From positions 40,385,606 through 40,449,605 of the forward strand of contig NC_030387.2 of the NCBI RefSeq assembly GCF_001625215.2: 64,000 nucleotides of DNA. Direction: 5' to 3'. Of this stretch, positions 1 through 11,223 are shown in pieces (position 1 is the stretch's first letter; each line of letters begins with the position of its first letter). Source of the DNA: Daucus carota subsp. sativus. Lineage: Eukaryota > Streptophyta > Magnoliopsida > Apiales > Apiaceae. The position numbers and the translations under genes are program-made. The notes below the pieces were generated by a model, which saw only the letters and a list, made by a program, of their open reading frames with translations, searched no databases and had not been told where the DNA came from.

Positions 1-54
1 CCAACCCTAGATAGATTCATACACTGCATGGCAACTGCATGCCACTCTCTAGCT

Positions 55-246
55 CCCCCTCCCTCCCCCCTCTCCTCTCTCCCTCTCTCTCTCTCTCTCC
101 CCCTCCCCCCTCTCCCTCTCCCCTCCCTGTCGGTCACATACTCTCTCTCTCCCTCCCTCTCTCTATCCCTTTCTCTCTCTCTGTCTCTCCCCCCCTCTCC
201 CTCTCTCTCTCTCCCTCCCCTTCTCTCTCTCTCTCTCTCTCTCTCT
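55..246. repeat. CT-rich microsatellite
   Basis: Nearly pure C/T tract of about 190 bases built from (CT)n and CCCTCC runs, interrupted by two short CACATA motifs. It lies just upstream of the second SWEET exon, so it is probably in intron 1 of that gene. Open frames over it are low-complexity Ser/Leu/Pro or Arg/Glu strings and are not genes. Confidence 0.9.
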
Positions 247-312
247 GTCACATACATGCACGTATATGTTATGTTGATTTGTCTGAATAATTTTGTGAAC
301 TTTCTGCTTTAG

Positions 313-1315
313 GTAACGTCGTCTCCTTTGGAGTGTTTCTTGCACCAATGTAAGTGCCAAACTTTAAGTATTTACTCATCACCTTTTCTTCTTTAATGAA
401 ACTAATCATTCTCAATCACCTTACTATAATCCTCTCTCCATGCAGACCAACATTCTACAAAGTTTACAAGAAGAAATCAACTGAAGGCTTCAAGTCAGTC
501 CCCTATGTGGTTGCACTATTCAGCGCCATGCTCCGGATCTACTACGCATTGCTCAAATCCAACACTCTCCTTCTCATCACCATCAACTCAGTTGGCTGCG
601 TCTTTCAGACCATCTACATCTGCATATTCCTCATTTACGCCCCTCGAAAAGCCAGAGTAAGTTCAATAATAACCAGTCTTGTCAATTACTAATCAAAACC
701 ATCATGCAGATGCAGACCTTGAAACTCCTCGTCTCGATGAACGTAGTAGGATTCGGCCTCATCGTTATCTTAACTCAGTTTGTTGCGAAAGGAGCTGCAA
801 ACCGTGTAGTGATTGTCGGCTGGATTTGCCTCATCTTTTCTCTATGCGTCTTTGTCGCCCCCCTCTGCGTCGTGGTAAATTAAATTCTCCGCAGCTATTT
901 AAATAATTTTACCCGAAACAATATATTTACACATCGAATGCTTAATTGTATAATTAAGAGACTAATTAGTTCTAATTAATCTTTTTTTGTTGTTGTTTCT
1001 TTACAGGTTCCGAACGTGCTGGGATTTACATTCGGGATTCTACAGATGATATTGTACATGGTTTACCGAAACACGAAAAAAGACTCGATCGAAGCGAAGA
1101 AAATTCCCGAATTATTCGAGGATGATTCGGTGATCATAATCGATGATCAGAAACCTCCGGAGCTGAAAGCGAAGACAGATGATGTGATGAGGCTGAGCGC
1201 GATGGTTTGTTCGGAGATGAAGCCGGTTGATAGGAACTCGAACCCGAATGAGCTCGATATGATCGAAATTCAGGTCGTGGTGCCTAAAAAACAAGCCACT
1301 CCGATAGTCGCTTAA
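313..1315 (+). CDS. SWEET sugar transporter, 5'-partial, lacking the TM6 exon
   Basis: Bidirectional sugar uniporter of the SWEET/MtN3 family, in the plasma or vacuolar membrane. Exons read as 313-349 (37 nt, the usual size of SWEET exon 2), 446-656, 710-874 and 1007-1315; exon 1 with the start lies upstream of the window. Visible family blocks are [12 protein letters not shown] and [15 protein letters not shown] (TM1 region), [17 protein letters not shown] (TM2), [10 protein letters not shown] (TM3), [16 protein letters not shown] (TM4), [19 protein letters not shown] (TM5) and [18 protein letters not shown] (TM7), then a long hydrophilic tail ending in PIVA. The segment that should follow TM5 (the KSVEFMPF loop and TM6, normally a ~120-nt exon) is absent: only a 132-bp intron separates the TM5 and TM7 exons, and the reading frame is kept. 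The long tail suggests clade III. The product may be non-functional, or the gap may be an assembly deletion. Confidence 0.85.
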
Positions 1316-2712
1316 TTAATTAAGTGATGATTATCTGTAGGTTAATTTATATCTAATCTCGTGTGTATGGCTCTGTAGTTTCTCATCTATCACCTCCATA
1401 TCTTGTACTTAATTTGAATTAATTATTATGAACTATGGCCTTTTGGCTTTTAGTACTCGAATTCTTCGTAGAAATTCACTTCATCAGTTGCTAAATCTCG
1501 AGCTTCAATACTTTTGACACTAATAATCTTGTGGAGTTAATTTTTGGTGTATTAAGCAAACTTGCACACTTAAAAATGAGTGTATGTGCAGATAATAATT
1601 TTTCTATATACTCCCTCCGTCCCCGTGAGTTATATACATTGGGGGACGGGGACGCGGCACGGACTTTAATGCTCCTGTAAAGTATAGTTTCGTAACATAT
1701 TTTTAAGATTTTTTTTTTCTGAATAAAAGTTTGAATATTATACTTTTATTCAGAAAAAGAAAATTTTAAAAATAAATTATAGAATTATATTTTATAAGAA
1801 CATTGAAGTGCGTGTCGAGCAGTGAAAAAGACGTATAGAATTAAATGGGACAGAGGGAGTAGCAAGAGTCGAATTCGAAGCTAAAATTTTGTGCTTCAAT
1901 ATTTGTAATACTAGTGGCAATGATATAGGTTAAATACTTAAATATAATTAATAATCATATTGATCAGATAACTTTTAGGTATAAAGAAAATAGATAAATT
2001 TATAAACTAAGTTTATAAGTAGAAATCGAGAATTGTATATAATTAATCGGTTGATCTACCGCTTCAGGCTTTATCGGGGATTTTTAGTCAAAATAGAATG
2101 CAACCGTTAAGTTGATAAAATATATTCTGAAGATCAATTGGGTATTTTTTAATAAATCAGGATATTTAGAACATAGATTACGATGAATATGGATATCCCA
2201 TCACGCTGAGTATTTTGGTGCGTTATTTCAATATCATGTATTTGTATAATATTCAATTTTCTAAATTAAATAAACGTACGCAAAAAAGAAAAGAAGTACT
2301 TAATTATTTAGGTTTTTACTTAACCATCATCAATCTTTTTTTACGTGATAAGAAGATTCTGCATTATAAAGGTGACATAACCATGATGATCCTAATAAAA
2401 AGGTGAGAGACGAATGCGTAGTACCACATGCATTAAAAAACTATGATTATTCACTAAATTGCCCTACAATTATATAAAATTATATAAATTATTACTTATA
2501 ATTTTTTTTAATTTATATTAAAAGACGTGAGTGTACCATTAATAGAAAGATGTTGTGGATTAGTGATCTCGTCAAGGAGATACTGTAATGGACAAATCTA
2601 ATTCTACATGGCTTCATCCAAATCTCTTCTTCGGTTAACTGCGGAGCCTTTGTTCGAGATTATTAAATTACGGGCTTAAACCTACTCTCACACAGTCTGT
2701 TGTAGGTGCGAT
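1316..2712. other. Gene-free stretch downstream of SWEET
   Basis: AT-rich intergenic DNA with one Stowaway-like MITE (listed separately). No coding signal is seen in the remainder. Confidence 0.7.
1611..1859 (+). mobile_element. Stowaway-like MITE, copy 1
   Basis: 249-bp element flanked by TA on both sides, with inverted ends CTCCCTCCGTCCCC... and ...GGGACAGAGGGAG. The interior carries an AT-rich palindrome around TTCTGAATAAAAGT / ACTTTTATTCAGAA. A second member of the same family lies in the opposite orientation at 8798-9048. No coding capacity; the TA target and CTCCCTCC ends fit Tc1/mariner-derived Stowaway elements. Confidence 0.85.
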
Positions 2713-3250
2713 TAGGCTAAAAATGGGGCGGGGAAAATGGGAACCCGTCCCAACCCGCCCCGAATGGAGGCAGATCCGCCCCGCTAATATGGGGAATGGG
2801 GTAGTGACGGGGAATGATTTTCTGTCCCGCCAAAATATGGGGCAAGTATGGTATTTGTTGAATCCCCGCAGGGATTATCCGCCTCGCCCCGCATATATTT
2901 AATATAAATAAATAATTATATTTAATATAATATATTTATTATATTTAATATAATATATTTATTATATTTAATATAATATATTTATTATATTTAATATTAT
3001 TATTTTATAATACACATAACTATAGTTTTATAATGTATAATATGTCTCTTTGATTTCTATTATATTTAGTTTTTTGCTTTTAATATACGTCTCTCGTATA
3101 TTTTTATCAAATTATGAATAAAAAATTACTAAATTTTAAAGTAATTATTTAAAGTGTAATATTATAGCAGCGGGGCGGGGCGGGACGAAATTATATTAAA
3201 TCCCCGGTGAAACGGGGATGGGGATTAAAAATAAATCCCCGCGCGGGGAA

Positions 3251-4355
3251 TAGGCCTGGCAATCGTGTCGTTCCGTGTACTTTCGTTTCGTGTACTTTCG
3301 TGTTTTCGTGTACTCCTAGTTAAAACCGAAAACGACCCGAAATCATTCCGTGTACCTATTTACCCGAACCGAACACGAAACGAAATAATTCGTGTAAACA
3401 CGAAACGAAACGAAATGTACACGAAATTAATTTCGTGTACTTTCGTGTATTACCTGTTATACGAATTGACCCGAAATAATTATACCCATAGACACGAAAT
3501 ATACATGCCTTTTGATGCTTCAACAAATTTCCAGTTCCATTCTTTGAATCATAGATACATATGTAACCACACTTCGTGCATACTGCCCTGGATACCTTAT
3601 CAGCTCCGATTACAAGATTAAATGTTTTCCACACCTTTGATCTCTTTCTCTTTGTACCAGGTGCTATTAAGATCTTCTTCGAAGAACCTTCAGTTGGTAG
3701 TTCTGTAGCCGGATGTTCAGGAGTAGCATTCTCTAATATATCTGCTTCATCATCACCGAGTGATTCATAGTCCTACAAATCAACACAAATAACGAATCCA
3801 ACATGACTAATCTGATACAGAGATTTGTAAATAACAAAGCAAACGTAATAATAAGAGGCTGAAATTACCTTATCTGTGATATTATCAGTCATTTTAAGCA
3901 AGCCGATGAAGGGAATTAGGTTTTGAGAGGCGGGGGAGAGGCGCTTTTGATTCGTAAGGAAAGAGGCGGAAAGAGTTTGTGGAAAGTAAAGAGAAGCGGC
4001 TGTGGATTGTGATTAAGTCAAAAACCCTAGTCTTACTCTTAGTCACCATGTGCATACCACGTGACACTATATATACTAAATTACTAATACTGAATTACTG
4101 ATATATGTATACATTAAGTATATATAATATATTATATTATATATAAAAAATAAAAATTATATATAAAATATTTCGTGTACTTTCGTGTATTTTCGTGTAC
4201 CCAAAGTGAAAACCCATATCCGACACGAAATTTATCGTGTAATTTCGTGTTCGTGTACTTTCGTGTTTCGTGTACCGAAAATCAAAACCCGTAACCATTT
4301 ATTTCGTGTCGTTTCGTTTCGTGTTAGCGTGTCACGTGTCAAATTGCCAGGCCTA
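3251..4355 (-). mobile_element. hAT element nested in the outer hAT, with BED zinc-finger remnant
   Basis: 1105-bp element with ends TAGGCCTGGCAAT and ATTGCCAGGCCTA and a perfect 8-bp target duplication GCGGGGAA at 3243-3250 and 4356-4363. Subterminal regions are packed with short repeats of TTTCGTGTACTTTCGTG, typical of hAT subterminal binding arrays. The minus strand carries the beginning of a transposase gene (see 3500-3893), while the catalytic part is missing. The exact target duplication suggests a fairly recent insertion. Confidence 0.9.
3500..3893 (-). pseudogene. hAT transposase 5' remnant with BED-type zinc finger
   Basis: On the minus strand a short first exon starts at about 3893 (MTDNITDK), is followed by an intron of about 100 bp, and continues with an acidic stretch (DYESLGDDEADI), a basic stretch (GTKRKRSKVW) and a BED-like zinc finger: CTKCG, then 18-20 residues on LLKHQKAC. 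BED fingers are the usual N-terminal DNA-binding domain of hAT transposases. The frame then runs into the subterminal repeats; there is no RNase H-like or dimerisation domain, so this is an internally deleted, non-autonomous copy. Confidence 0.75.
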
Positions 4356-4831
4356 GCGGGGAATGGGGCGGGGATGGAGCAGGAAAAAGATATATGGGGC
4401 GGGGATGGAAAATGAAGTCCCCGCCCCATTTTTAACCCTATGTGCGAGGAGGTTGTGTTCGATGAATTAATCAAAGCTCTACCTAATAAATTAAGTACCA
4501 TAATTAAGTGATGATACTAGTGATTAATCATTATCCCGAGAGAGCAGCCTAAATGGTCATTAAACTTCATACTTATTTCCAATATGGTCATTTTACTGTA
4601 ATTTTTTTTTCAATAGTCACTTAACTAAATACTTATATGATCTTTGGTCATTCTGTTAGTCACACTGTTAGTCACACCGTTACCTCGCTTTCTGTTTATT
4701 ATCAGTTGGCAATTGTGTTCCTAGACTAGTCACTCTCTCACTTTCTTCCTGCTTCCCTCAGAGACCATACTTAAACCCAAATTACCACTTAAGATATTAA
4801 TTAATTTAGAGCCTGCTTATATTTATTTGTG

Positions 4832-5371
4832 TAGCCAGAAGCACTAAGGGAGGAAAATAACAAACTAAAGAAACACAACGAAGATTTAACCAAGGAAATA
4901 GAACAAATCCACGAAAATCAATGCAATGATGTTGAAGAACTAGTTTATCTGCGATGGATAAATGCTTGCTTAAGACATGAACTCAGGAACTATCAGCCTG
5001 GCATAGGTGAAAACAGCTGCCAGAGACCTGAGTAAATCTTTAGGCCCGAAATCTGAAGAGAAAGCTAAGCAACTAATACTGAAATATGCAAATAAAGAAG
5101 ACCTTTCCGGAAGAGGAACACCTGATACAGATTTATATATGGAACAATCAACACCTTGTCAAGCTTCTGTTCTTACAGATTCTGATGACAGTCCTCATGG
5201 TCGTATGATTGCCAGCAAATCCTACTCGTCAAGCAAGAAACATGTTTTTGGTAAACTTCTCAAGCTAATAAGAGGACATAGCCAGTTATCATCTCAAGAA
5301 GACATCCAAGCTGAAGAAAATGTCCCCTTTAACTTACACAAAAACTGGTTCAAACTCGGAACATGTGTCTG
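4832..5371 (+). pseudogene. Captured CHUP1-like gene fragment inside the MULE
   Basis: Translation from about 4832 gives a charged coiled coil (ALREENNKLKKHNEDLTKEI), then DVEELVYLRWINACLRHELR and, after a one-base frame shift near 5005, KTAARDLSKSLGPKSEEKAK and a Ser-rich region ending GTCV. The blocks EELVYLRW-NACLR-ELRNYQ followed by ARDLSKSL-PKSEEKAKQLI are characteristic of CHUP1-family proteins, which anchor chloroplasts to actin at the outer envelope. The N-terminal membrane anchor, the Pro-rich region and the conserved C-terminal domain are absent, so it is a fragment rather than a gene. Confidence 0.8.
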
Positions 5372-6027
5372 AAGCTCAAAGCCAACATCAATTTAATCAA
5401 TACAGAAATGGTGAGATACCAGAATTTTCTGTCAATGTCAATGTGCATGAATCATGCGTTTTCTGTCACATTGTCGTCGTACATAATAGTGTTCTTTTGC
5501 ATTTGCTTCTCTCTTATAATTCTAGAATCAAACATATACATAACTAACTTGCTTTAAGAGAACTAGAGGGGTGTGCATGATAAGAATTAGTAAAATACCC
5601 ATCAATTATTTTGGATCCCTGTTAATAATTACTAGTGGAGTTTAGACCTTCATCTGTAAAAATGTCACACTTTCAACTGTCATAAGTTCGATTATATATC
5701 TTCACAATTACTTGCCCAGATGTGAAATAACATGAGCTACATGGCACAATCACAGAAAACATGCACAATTAGCCAATTACATAATAAAATCATCATAAAA
5801 TTAGTGATCCCTGTGAATTAAAAGACAACCCAACTCTGTTACAAGGCACATGAATACATGTTCTTGCATAATGAATCTAATGAAGTTCTGGAACAATAAG
5901 AACAAAGACTAAAAAATAACAGAAACACTTGCTTTTCACATAACCCCAAATCAAACTTAGTTAACTTGATCATTATTCATAGCATTCTTACATGTTAATA
6001 GTAATAAGTTTTGGAAAGAATACATAC

Positions 6028-6055
6028 CCATATGCGCTTCTCTTCCATTCTCCAT
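6028..6055 (-). other. Exon-like fragment at right end of the Pack-MULE
   Basis: On the minus strand an ATG at 6055 opens MENGREAHMG and meets a consensus donor GTATGT after 28 nt. It is preceded by a 5'-UTR-like stretch containing CTAGGGTTCTTC. It may be the first exon of a second captured gene, transcribed from the terminal repeat. No family was recognised. Confidence 0.35.
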
Positions 6056-7192
6056 CGTTTCGCCAACGAAAAAGAAGAACCCTAGCTGTGTTTTGAGGTT
6101 TTTGGTGATGGTTTGTATTCTCTTATCTCAGCAGAGATGAATATAAATATAAAGAGTTATGTAGAAATATAAAATGTTTTAAGTATAATAATTAATACAT
6201 TAACATACACACTGACTCTTCTCCGTTAGTTATAGACAGCCAATTGACGTAATAATGCTGAGTGAAACTTACTTATAGTATAATTACCACAGTAAAATAT
6301 TTTTAAGTAAAATGACCATATTGGAAATAAGTATGAAGTTTAATGACCATTTAGGCTGCTCTTTCCATTATCCCAGTTGACGAATTAATTAAAGCTAAAG
6401 CAACAGTAAAAGGCCAGAGTTCTTTCTGGTGAATAGAAGTTTGTCCGATTCAATTCATTATCCTAAATGAGGTGATTTCCCCGTTCACTTTCGAAAACAT
6501 TATAAGTAATAAACTAATTATATTCTTGGAAACATTAATCTGACAAGTGGATCATAGTATCTGCATTGGGTCCGACCCAAATACTCCCACACTATTATGT
6601 CATTAATTATTCGATGTTTCAAAAATTTTAAGACATCAAGAATCGGGTTATAATTTTGTTAAATAATTTATTCTGACTTGCCTGAATGTGAAATAAAAGT
6701 TAAAAAGTAAGTAATGTGAAAATAGTGATAGGATCGACTGATATTAAATATACATAAATATAATGAAAAAAATAATGAATAAGTTGATTTATATATTGTA
6801 AAATTTTAGTATACTTGTTTTGAAATGTAAACAATTAGATGAGATGTTAAAGAAGAAAAGTATAAGGAAATGATCAGAACATAGTGCATTTAAAATATCA
6901 ACATTATAACGCATTAATTATAGCATATATGATTTTTAGTTAGTATTTAGCTTTCATGTTATCGGTAAATTGTTTGTTATATAATATAATATTATATTGT
7001 ATATAATTATCCATTAACAACCTAGTTTGTAATGGGTATGCCACTATTCATTTAAATATGCGCACGCAAACTATAATATATAATTAGTATAGTGCATCAG
7101 AAGAAACAAGAAGCAGCAATTGTTTTTGTTGATATAATTATTCGAGAAAAGCTAAGCTACACTTTTAGTGATTGGAAATTTGGAATGAGATA

Positions 7193-7495
7193 CTCCCTCC
7201 GTCTCAATTTATAGGTCCATTTTGAAATAAATACACATATTAAGAAAAAAGTTGGTTGGATGGAATCTTATCTCATATATCATTAATTAGTGCATTGATA
7301 AGTGAGAATATTGTTGAGTTTCAAAAAAATCACAATAAATATAGGGATTTAGTGCATTGAGAAATGAGAATAATGTTGAGTTTCAAAAAAATCATAATTA
7401 ATATGTAGATAAATTTGTATTGAAAGGAGAGAGGGACAAGTATTTTGGGACAAATTTTTTTTTCAAACTGGACCTATAAATTGAGACGGAGGGAG
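7193..7495. mobile_element. Stowaway-like MITE, second family
   Basis: 303 bp, TA on both flanks, with ~27-bp perfect inverted ends starting CTCCCTCCGTCTCAATTTAT. The interior holds a ~55-bp direct duplication around GAGAAATGAGAATAATGTTG. No coding capacity. Confidence 0.88.
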
Positions 7496-8797
7496 TATAT
7501 ATCGCAGAGGGGATAAAAAGCTGAGTCTACTGCGCTTGCTTGCGATCGATAATACAAAAAGAAAAGGCAAACAGCTAAAGTTGTCTCAACCTCCGAAAAT
7601 AATTGGATCACATTATTGTGCATGTATTTTGTAAGCATTTAATTTATTGCATATATAGCTATGGCTCTACCACTAACTAGTTTCACCGTACAAGATTCAA
7701 ATTTAAATAAAATAATTATTTTTGAAATAATTTGAATTGTGGATCAAACTCGATCACTAACAAATAAACCGTAACTCTGAGTTGATTTCTATCGATTAAT
7801 AATAAAACAGCGGAATTTATTATGATCGATCAAATTTATCCGTTTTTCTTGTTATCAATTGAGAATTATAAAGTTAACGAAGACAAGCGGAAAATTTCTT
7901 GATGTCTCTTTAAAGTTCTAAGTTCGACTCCTGGCTACGATCAGTGGTGGATCTATCGAGTTTGTGTTACTTTGTTGGATCTTGTTTTAAGTAGTAACAA
8001 TCTCTAGAACAAGATAACGATGTTCTCTACATCTTAGATTCGAAAGAAATAATGTATGTGAAATTGAGCAGCTCACTTGAAGAACTATGACATATGGTGT
8101 TCGGGTTGATGCATATAAGTAGGCATCATTGGGATGTCAAGCTTAGTGTCAACTATTCTCGAATCGGGGTTAGTAACCTCGTTTCGGGGTTCTTTGTGAA
8201 GTCTGTTAAATCGGACGACGATTGAACATCATTTATTACCATATTGAACTGATATATTCTATTTTAATAATTTAAAATATTAATAACATACTATTTTTAA
8301 ATTATAGCCAACCAATATAGCCAAGACCATTGAAGCAAAAATGTCTTACAGGTTCAGCAAATTTTACATAATGTCTTACAGGTCTCATTTAGCCAACGAT
8401 TATAGTCAACGCCGTTGGAGATGCTCCAACCATTGAAAATCATTAGTTAAAAGATGAGTTGACATGCTAAAAATAAAAAAATTTAGCCAACCGCTTGAAA
8501 AACTCAACTCCAACCATACGTAGCTGTTATATAAAAACTTGATTTGATTAAATTTAGACAATAATTATAAGAAATAAAATTATTATTAAATTGAATTTAT
8601 AAGAAAGTTATTTATGAAACTTATTCACAATAATTAATTATTATTTTAAAATATAATTATTAGAATCTGAAAATAACAAAATAATCAAATTTTAAAATAT
8701 AGCTAACCATTATGACTAACACCACTGGAGCAAAAAGCTTACAGGTTCAGCAAATTTTTACATAATCATCTATATTTACACTTTTAGCTAACAGTTA

Positions 8798-9048
8798 CTC
8801 CCTCTGTCCCATTTAATTGTATACGTTTCTTTTCAACTGCTCGACACGCATTTCAATGCTCTTATAAAATATAGTTCCATAACTTATTTTTGAGATTTTT
8901 TTTTTCTGAATAAAAATATAACATCCAAACTTTAATTCAGAAAAAGAAAATTTTAAAAATAAATTACACAACTACACTTTACAGGAGCATTAAAGTCCGT
9001 GCCGCGTCCCCGTCCCCCAATGTATACAACTCAGGGGGACGGAGGGAG
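8798..9048 (-). mobile_element. Stowaway-like MITE, inverted copy of the 1.6 kb element
   Basis: 251 bp flanked by TA. Read on the minus strand it aligns along its whole length with 1611-1859, including the rare GGGGACGGGGACGCGGCACG block and the TTCTGAATAAA palindrome. Confidence 0.85.
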
Positions 9049-10105
9049 TATAACACATGCCTAACTATTTGACCCTGATTACCTTTGTATTAACAAAATT
9101 GCCACTGTCTACGTTCATGGTTTAAACAGATGCCAGCGCGAGTTCTATGGGCCCTACCACACGTGCACACAAGATACTCCCACTGCAGCAGCTTACATGA
9201 GAAGTTTATTTTCAAATTACTCGTACCTTTCTATGTGGCTTGCTGTGCAGCCTTCTCAATTACTGTATTATCTTTTATTCAAGAATCTAATAACTATGAA
9301 ATGTATATAAATTATTATTGATTATAAAATTTTAAAACATAAATTATTTGATCAAAATATGAAACGTCAGTTAGCTGTATAATTGTTTTGGTTTGACTAT
9401 AAATAAAATATACAATGTGGGAAGATGTTGATGTTGTATCTTCTTTGTAAGGACTTATTTTTTGGTGATTTCACTGAAGTAACAATTTAAGAATATTTTT
9501 AAGAATCAATATTGTTATGATCTTTTGTACATGAGCGCCCGCACAAAACATTAAATTTCTTTTAATATTATAAAGCCATTAAACAAGTAAATCGGACTTG
9601 ACTTATAAATTTTTTACACAAACGATACATAAAAACTCTGCTCACAGTAACATTAATATTTGGGTAGTTTTATATCGAATAGTTTTTTATTTCTGAAAAG
9701 TATTTTATATCTGTAATTAAAAAAGAATATTTAATTTAAAAACAAAATATTGATAGGTTATAAATTTCAATATTTAATAATATTCAATATCATAGTTTAT
9801 TTTACAAAAATAAATTTAAAATTTTAAATGAATAAAATTCGTAAAAACTATATATAAATATTGGTTATTATTATTAATATAAAACGTAATTTTGTTTGTC
9901 ACATGTAACCACATTGTTCGACTTAACCTCTAATTGAAAAATCAAAGCACTATTGCATTACTGTGTTTTGCCATTCTCTTAAACTACTGTGTTCACATTC
10001 TGTAATTTTGTTGTGATTACAGGATATGAATTCCTTTTATTTAACACTTTCATTAACCACATATCATCTTCATAATATTTTTGTATTTTAAGTGAACAAG
10101 ACTAC

Positions 10106-10356
10106 GGGGTCGTTTGGGTGAGATTAGAATAAATGCTTCTTGCTTAAAGTAAAAAAAAGTAAAGTAAAAATTAGAAGGAAGTTAAGACTTATAAGTGATT
10201 AAAGTGTTTGGGAAATAAGTAGAATTCTTGAAACAAAAGCTAGCATTCTCAACTTCTTTTAAACGCTTCTGAACTTTTTACACAAACGGGTCAAGAAAAA
10301 CAGAAGCCGACTTTTCGAAAAAAGAAGTACTTATATTCGGCAGCCAAACAGGCACC
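10106..10356. mobile_element. hAT-like MITE (GGTCGTTTGG / CCAAACAGGC ends)
   Basis: About 250 bp bounded by GGGGTCGTTTGGG and CCAAACAGGCACC, rich in ACTTATAAGTGATTAAAGTGTTTGG-type motifs that recur in inverted form in the element at 10509-10756. Boundaries approximate; no clear target duplication seen. Confidence 0.6.
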
Positions 10357-10508
10357 ACGTTGCGCTGTGCTTTGAACTCAAAAAAATAAGTGAACAAGAT
10401 GACAGTATACTGTGCTTTGAATTTCAAAAAAAAAAGAAAAATTCTATCAGTAAATATAATAGAACATGCAAAGGCCAGCAGGGCGGGCTTAAATACTAGT
10501 TTATATAG

Positions 10509-10756
10509 GTGGTGTTTGGCTACGGCTTTTAAGCCGACTTCTGAGCTTATAAGTTAGAAGCACTTATTTCGTACTGTTTGTGTAATAAGTCAAGAAGCAC
10601 TTATAAAAAGCTAGGAATGCTGGCTTTTGTTTCAGGACTTCTGCTTATTTGCCAAACACTTTAATCACTTATAAGTCTTGTCTGGCTTCTAACTTCTACT
10701 CCACTTATTTATTTTAAAGAAGAAGCACTTATTTTAAACTCAGCCAAACGGCCCCA
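10509..10756. mobile_element. hAT-like MITE, related copy
   Basis: About 248 bp starting GTGGTGTTTGGC and ending GCCAAACGGCCCC, sharing the AATCACTTATAAGTC and AAGAAGCACTTA motifs with the neighbouring copy. The two lie within 160 bp of each other. Confidence 0.62.
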
Positions 10757-11223
10757 TAATAACTCTCTTGTCATCATTCAAGACGACTGCCCATTTGTTC
10801 CTATCCTCAAATAGAGTATAAACAAGAAAGGGAAATTAAAAAAATTCAAAAACTACTCTTGCAATAAATTAACTGAAAAATTTAACAAACAAAGTAAAAT
10901 ATAGTTAAACAAAATAACATCACCGTGTGCAACAAAATTGCCGGTAAAGTGGTAAACTAGTAACAGCTTGAAATAATCGGATCAGATTTTGGGCCTCTGT
11001 ACTGTGCGGTCCGGGTAAAAAGAGTATCCAGTCCAAGCATTCCCTTCTCACAGCCCTAAGAGAAGTCCTAACGGTGATACTAAAATGTGTATAGCTATTA
11101 TTATAATTTGAAATCAAAAAATGGTTTTTGGAATTAAAATAGAATTCATAGTCCAATGGGTAGATTTAAAATAGAACCAGTTAGATGTATATTTAACTAA
11201 CCTTCAACTTGGGTGTTATATTA

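Larger units (their letters stand above)
2713..4440 (+). mobile_element. Ac-like hAT non-autonomous element (outer)
   Basis: Inverted ends begin TAGGCTAAAAATGGGGCGGG on the left and, read inward from the right, TAGGGTTAAAAATGGGGCGG. This resembles the TAGGGATGAAA ends of Ac-type hAT elements. Flanks GGTGCGAT and TGTGCGAG share GTGCGA, an imperfect 8-bp target duplication. Without the element inserted into it (3251-4355 plus one target copy) it is about 615 bp, with repeated GGGGCGGGGATGG motifs at both ends and three to four tandem copies of a ~23-bp AT unit near 2900-3000. It is too short to encode a transposase. Confidence 0.75.
4538..6365. mobile_element. Pack-MULE (Mutator-like element carrying gene fragments)
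   Basis: 1828-bp element with ~60-bp terminal inverted repeats (starting GAGAGAGCAGCC on the left and GAAAGAGCAGCC on the right, one mismatch in 60) and a perfect 9-bp target duplication CATTATCCC at 4529-4537 and 6366-6374. Long inverted ends plus a 9-bp duplication are diagnostic of Mutator-like elements. Inside there is no MURA transposase but a CHUP1-like gene fragment on the plus strand (4832-5371) and a short exon-like fragment on the minus strand next to the right end (6028-6055). The near-identity of the ends suggests a young insertion. Confidence 0.92.

Noticed and set aside
28-360. Open frames on both strands over the CT tract
   Set aside because: Pure low-complexity Ser/Leu/Pro and Arg/Glu strings from a microsatellite; the real coding piece here is the 37-nt SWEET exon at 313-349.
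10920-11156. 78-residue minus-strand frame
   Set aside because: No recognisable domain, no splice context, lies among MITE remnants.
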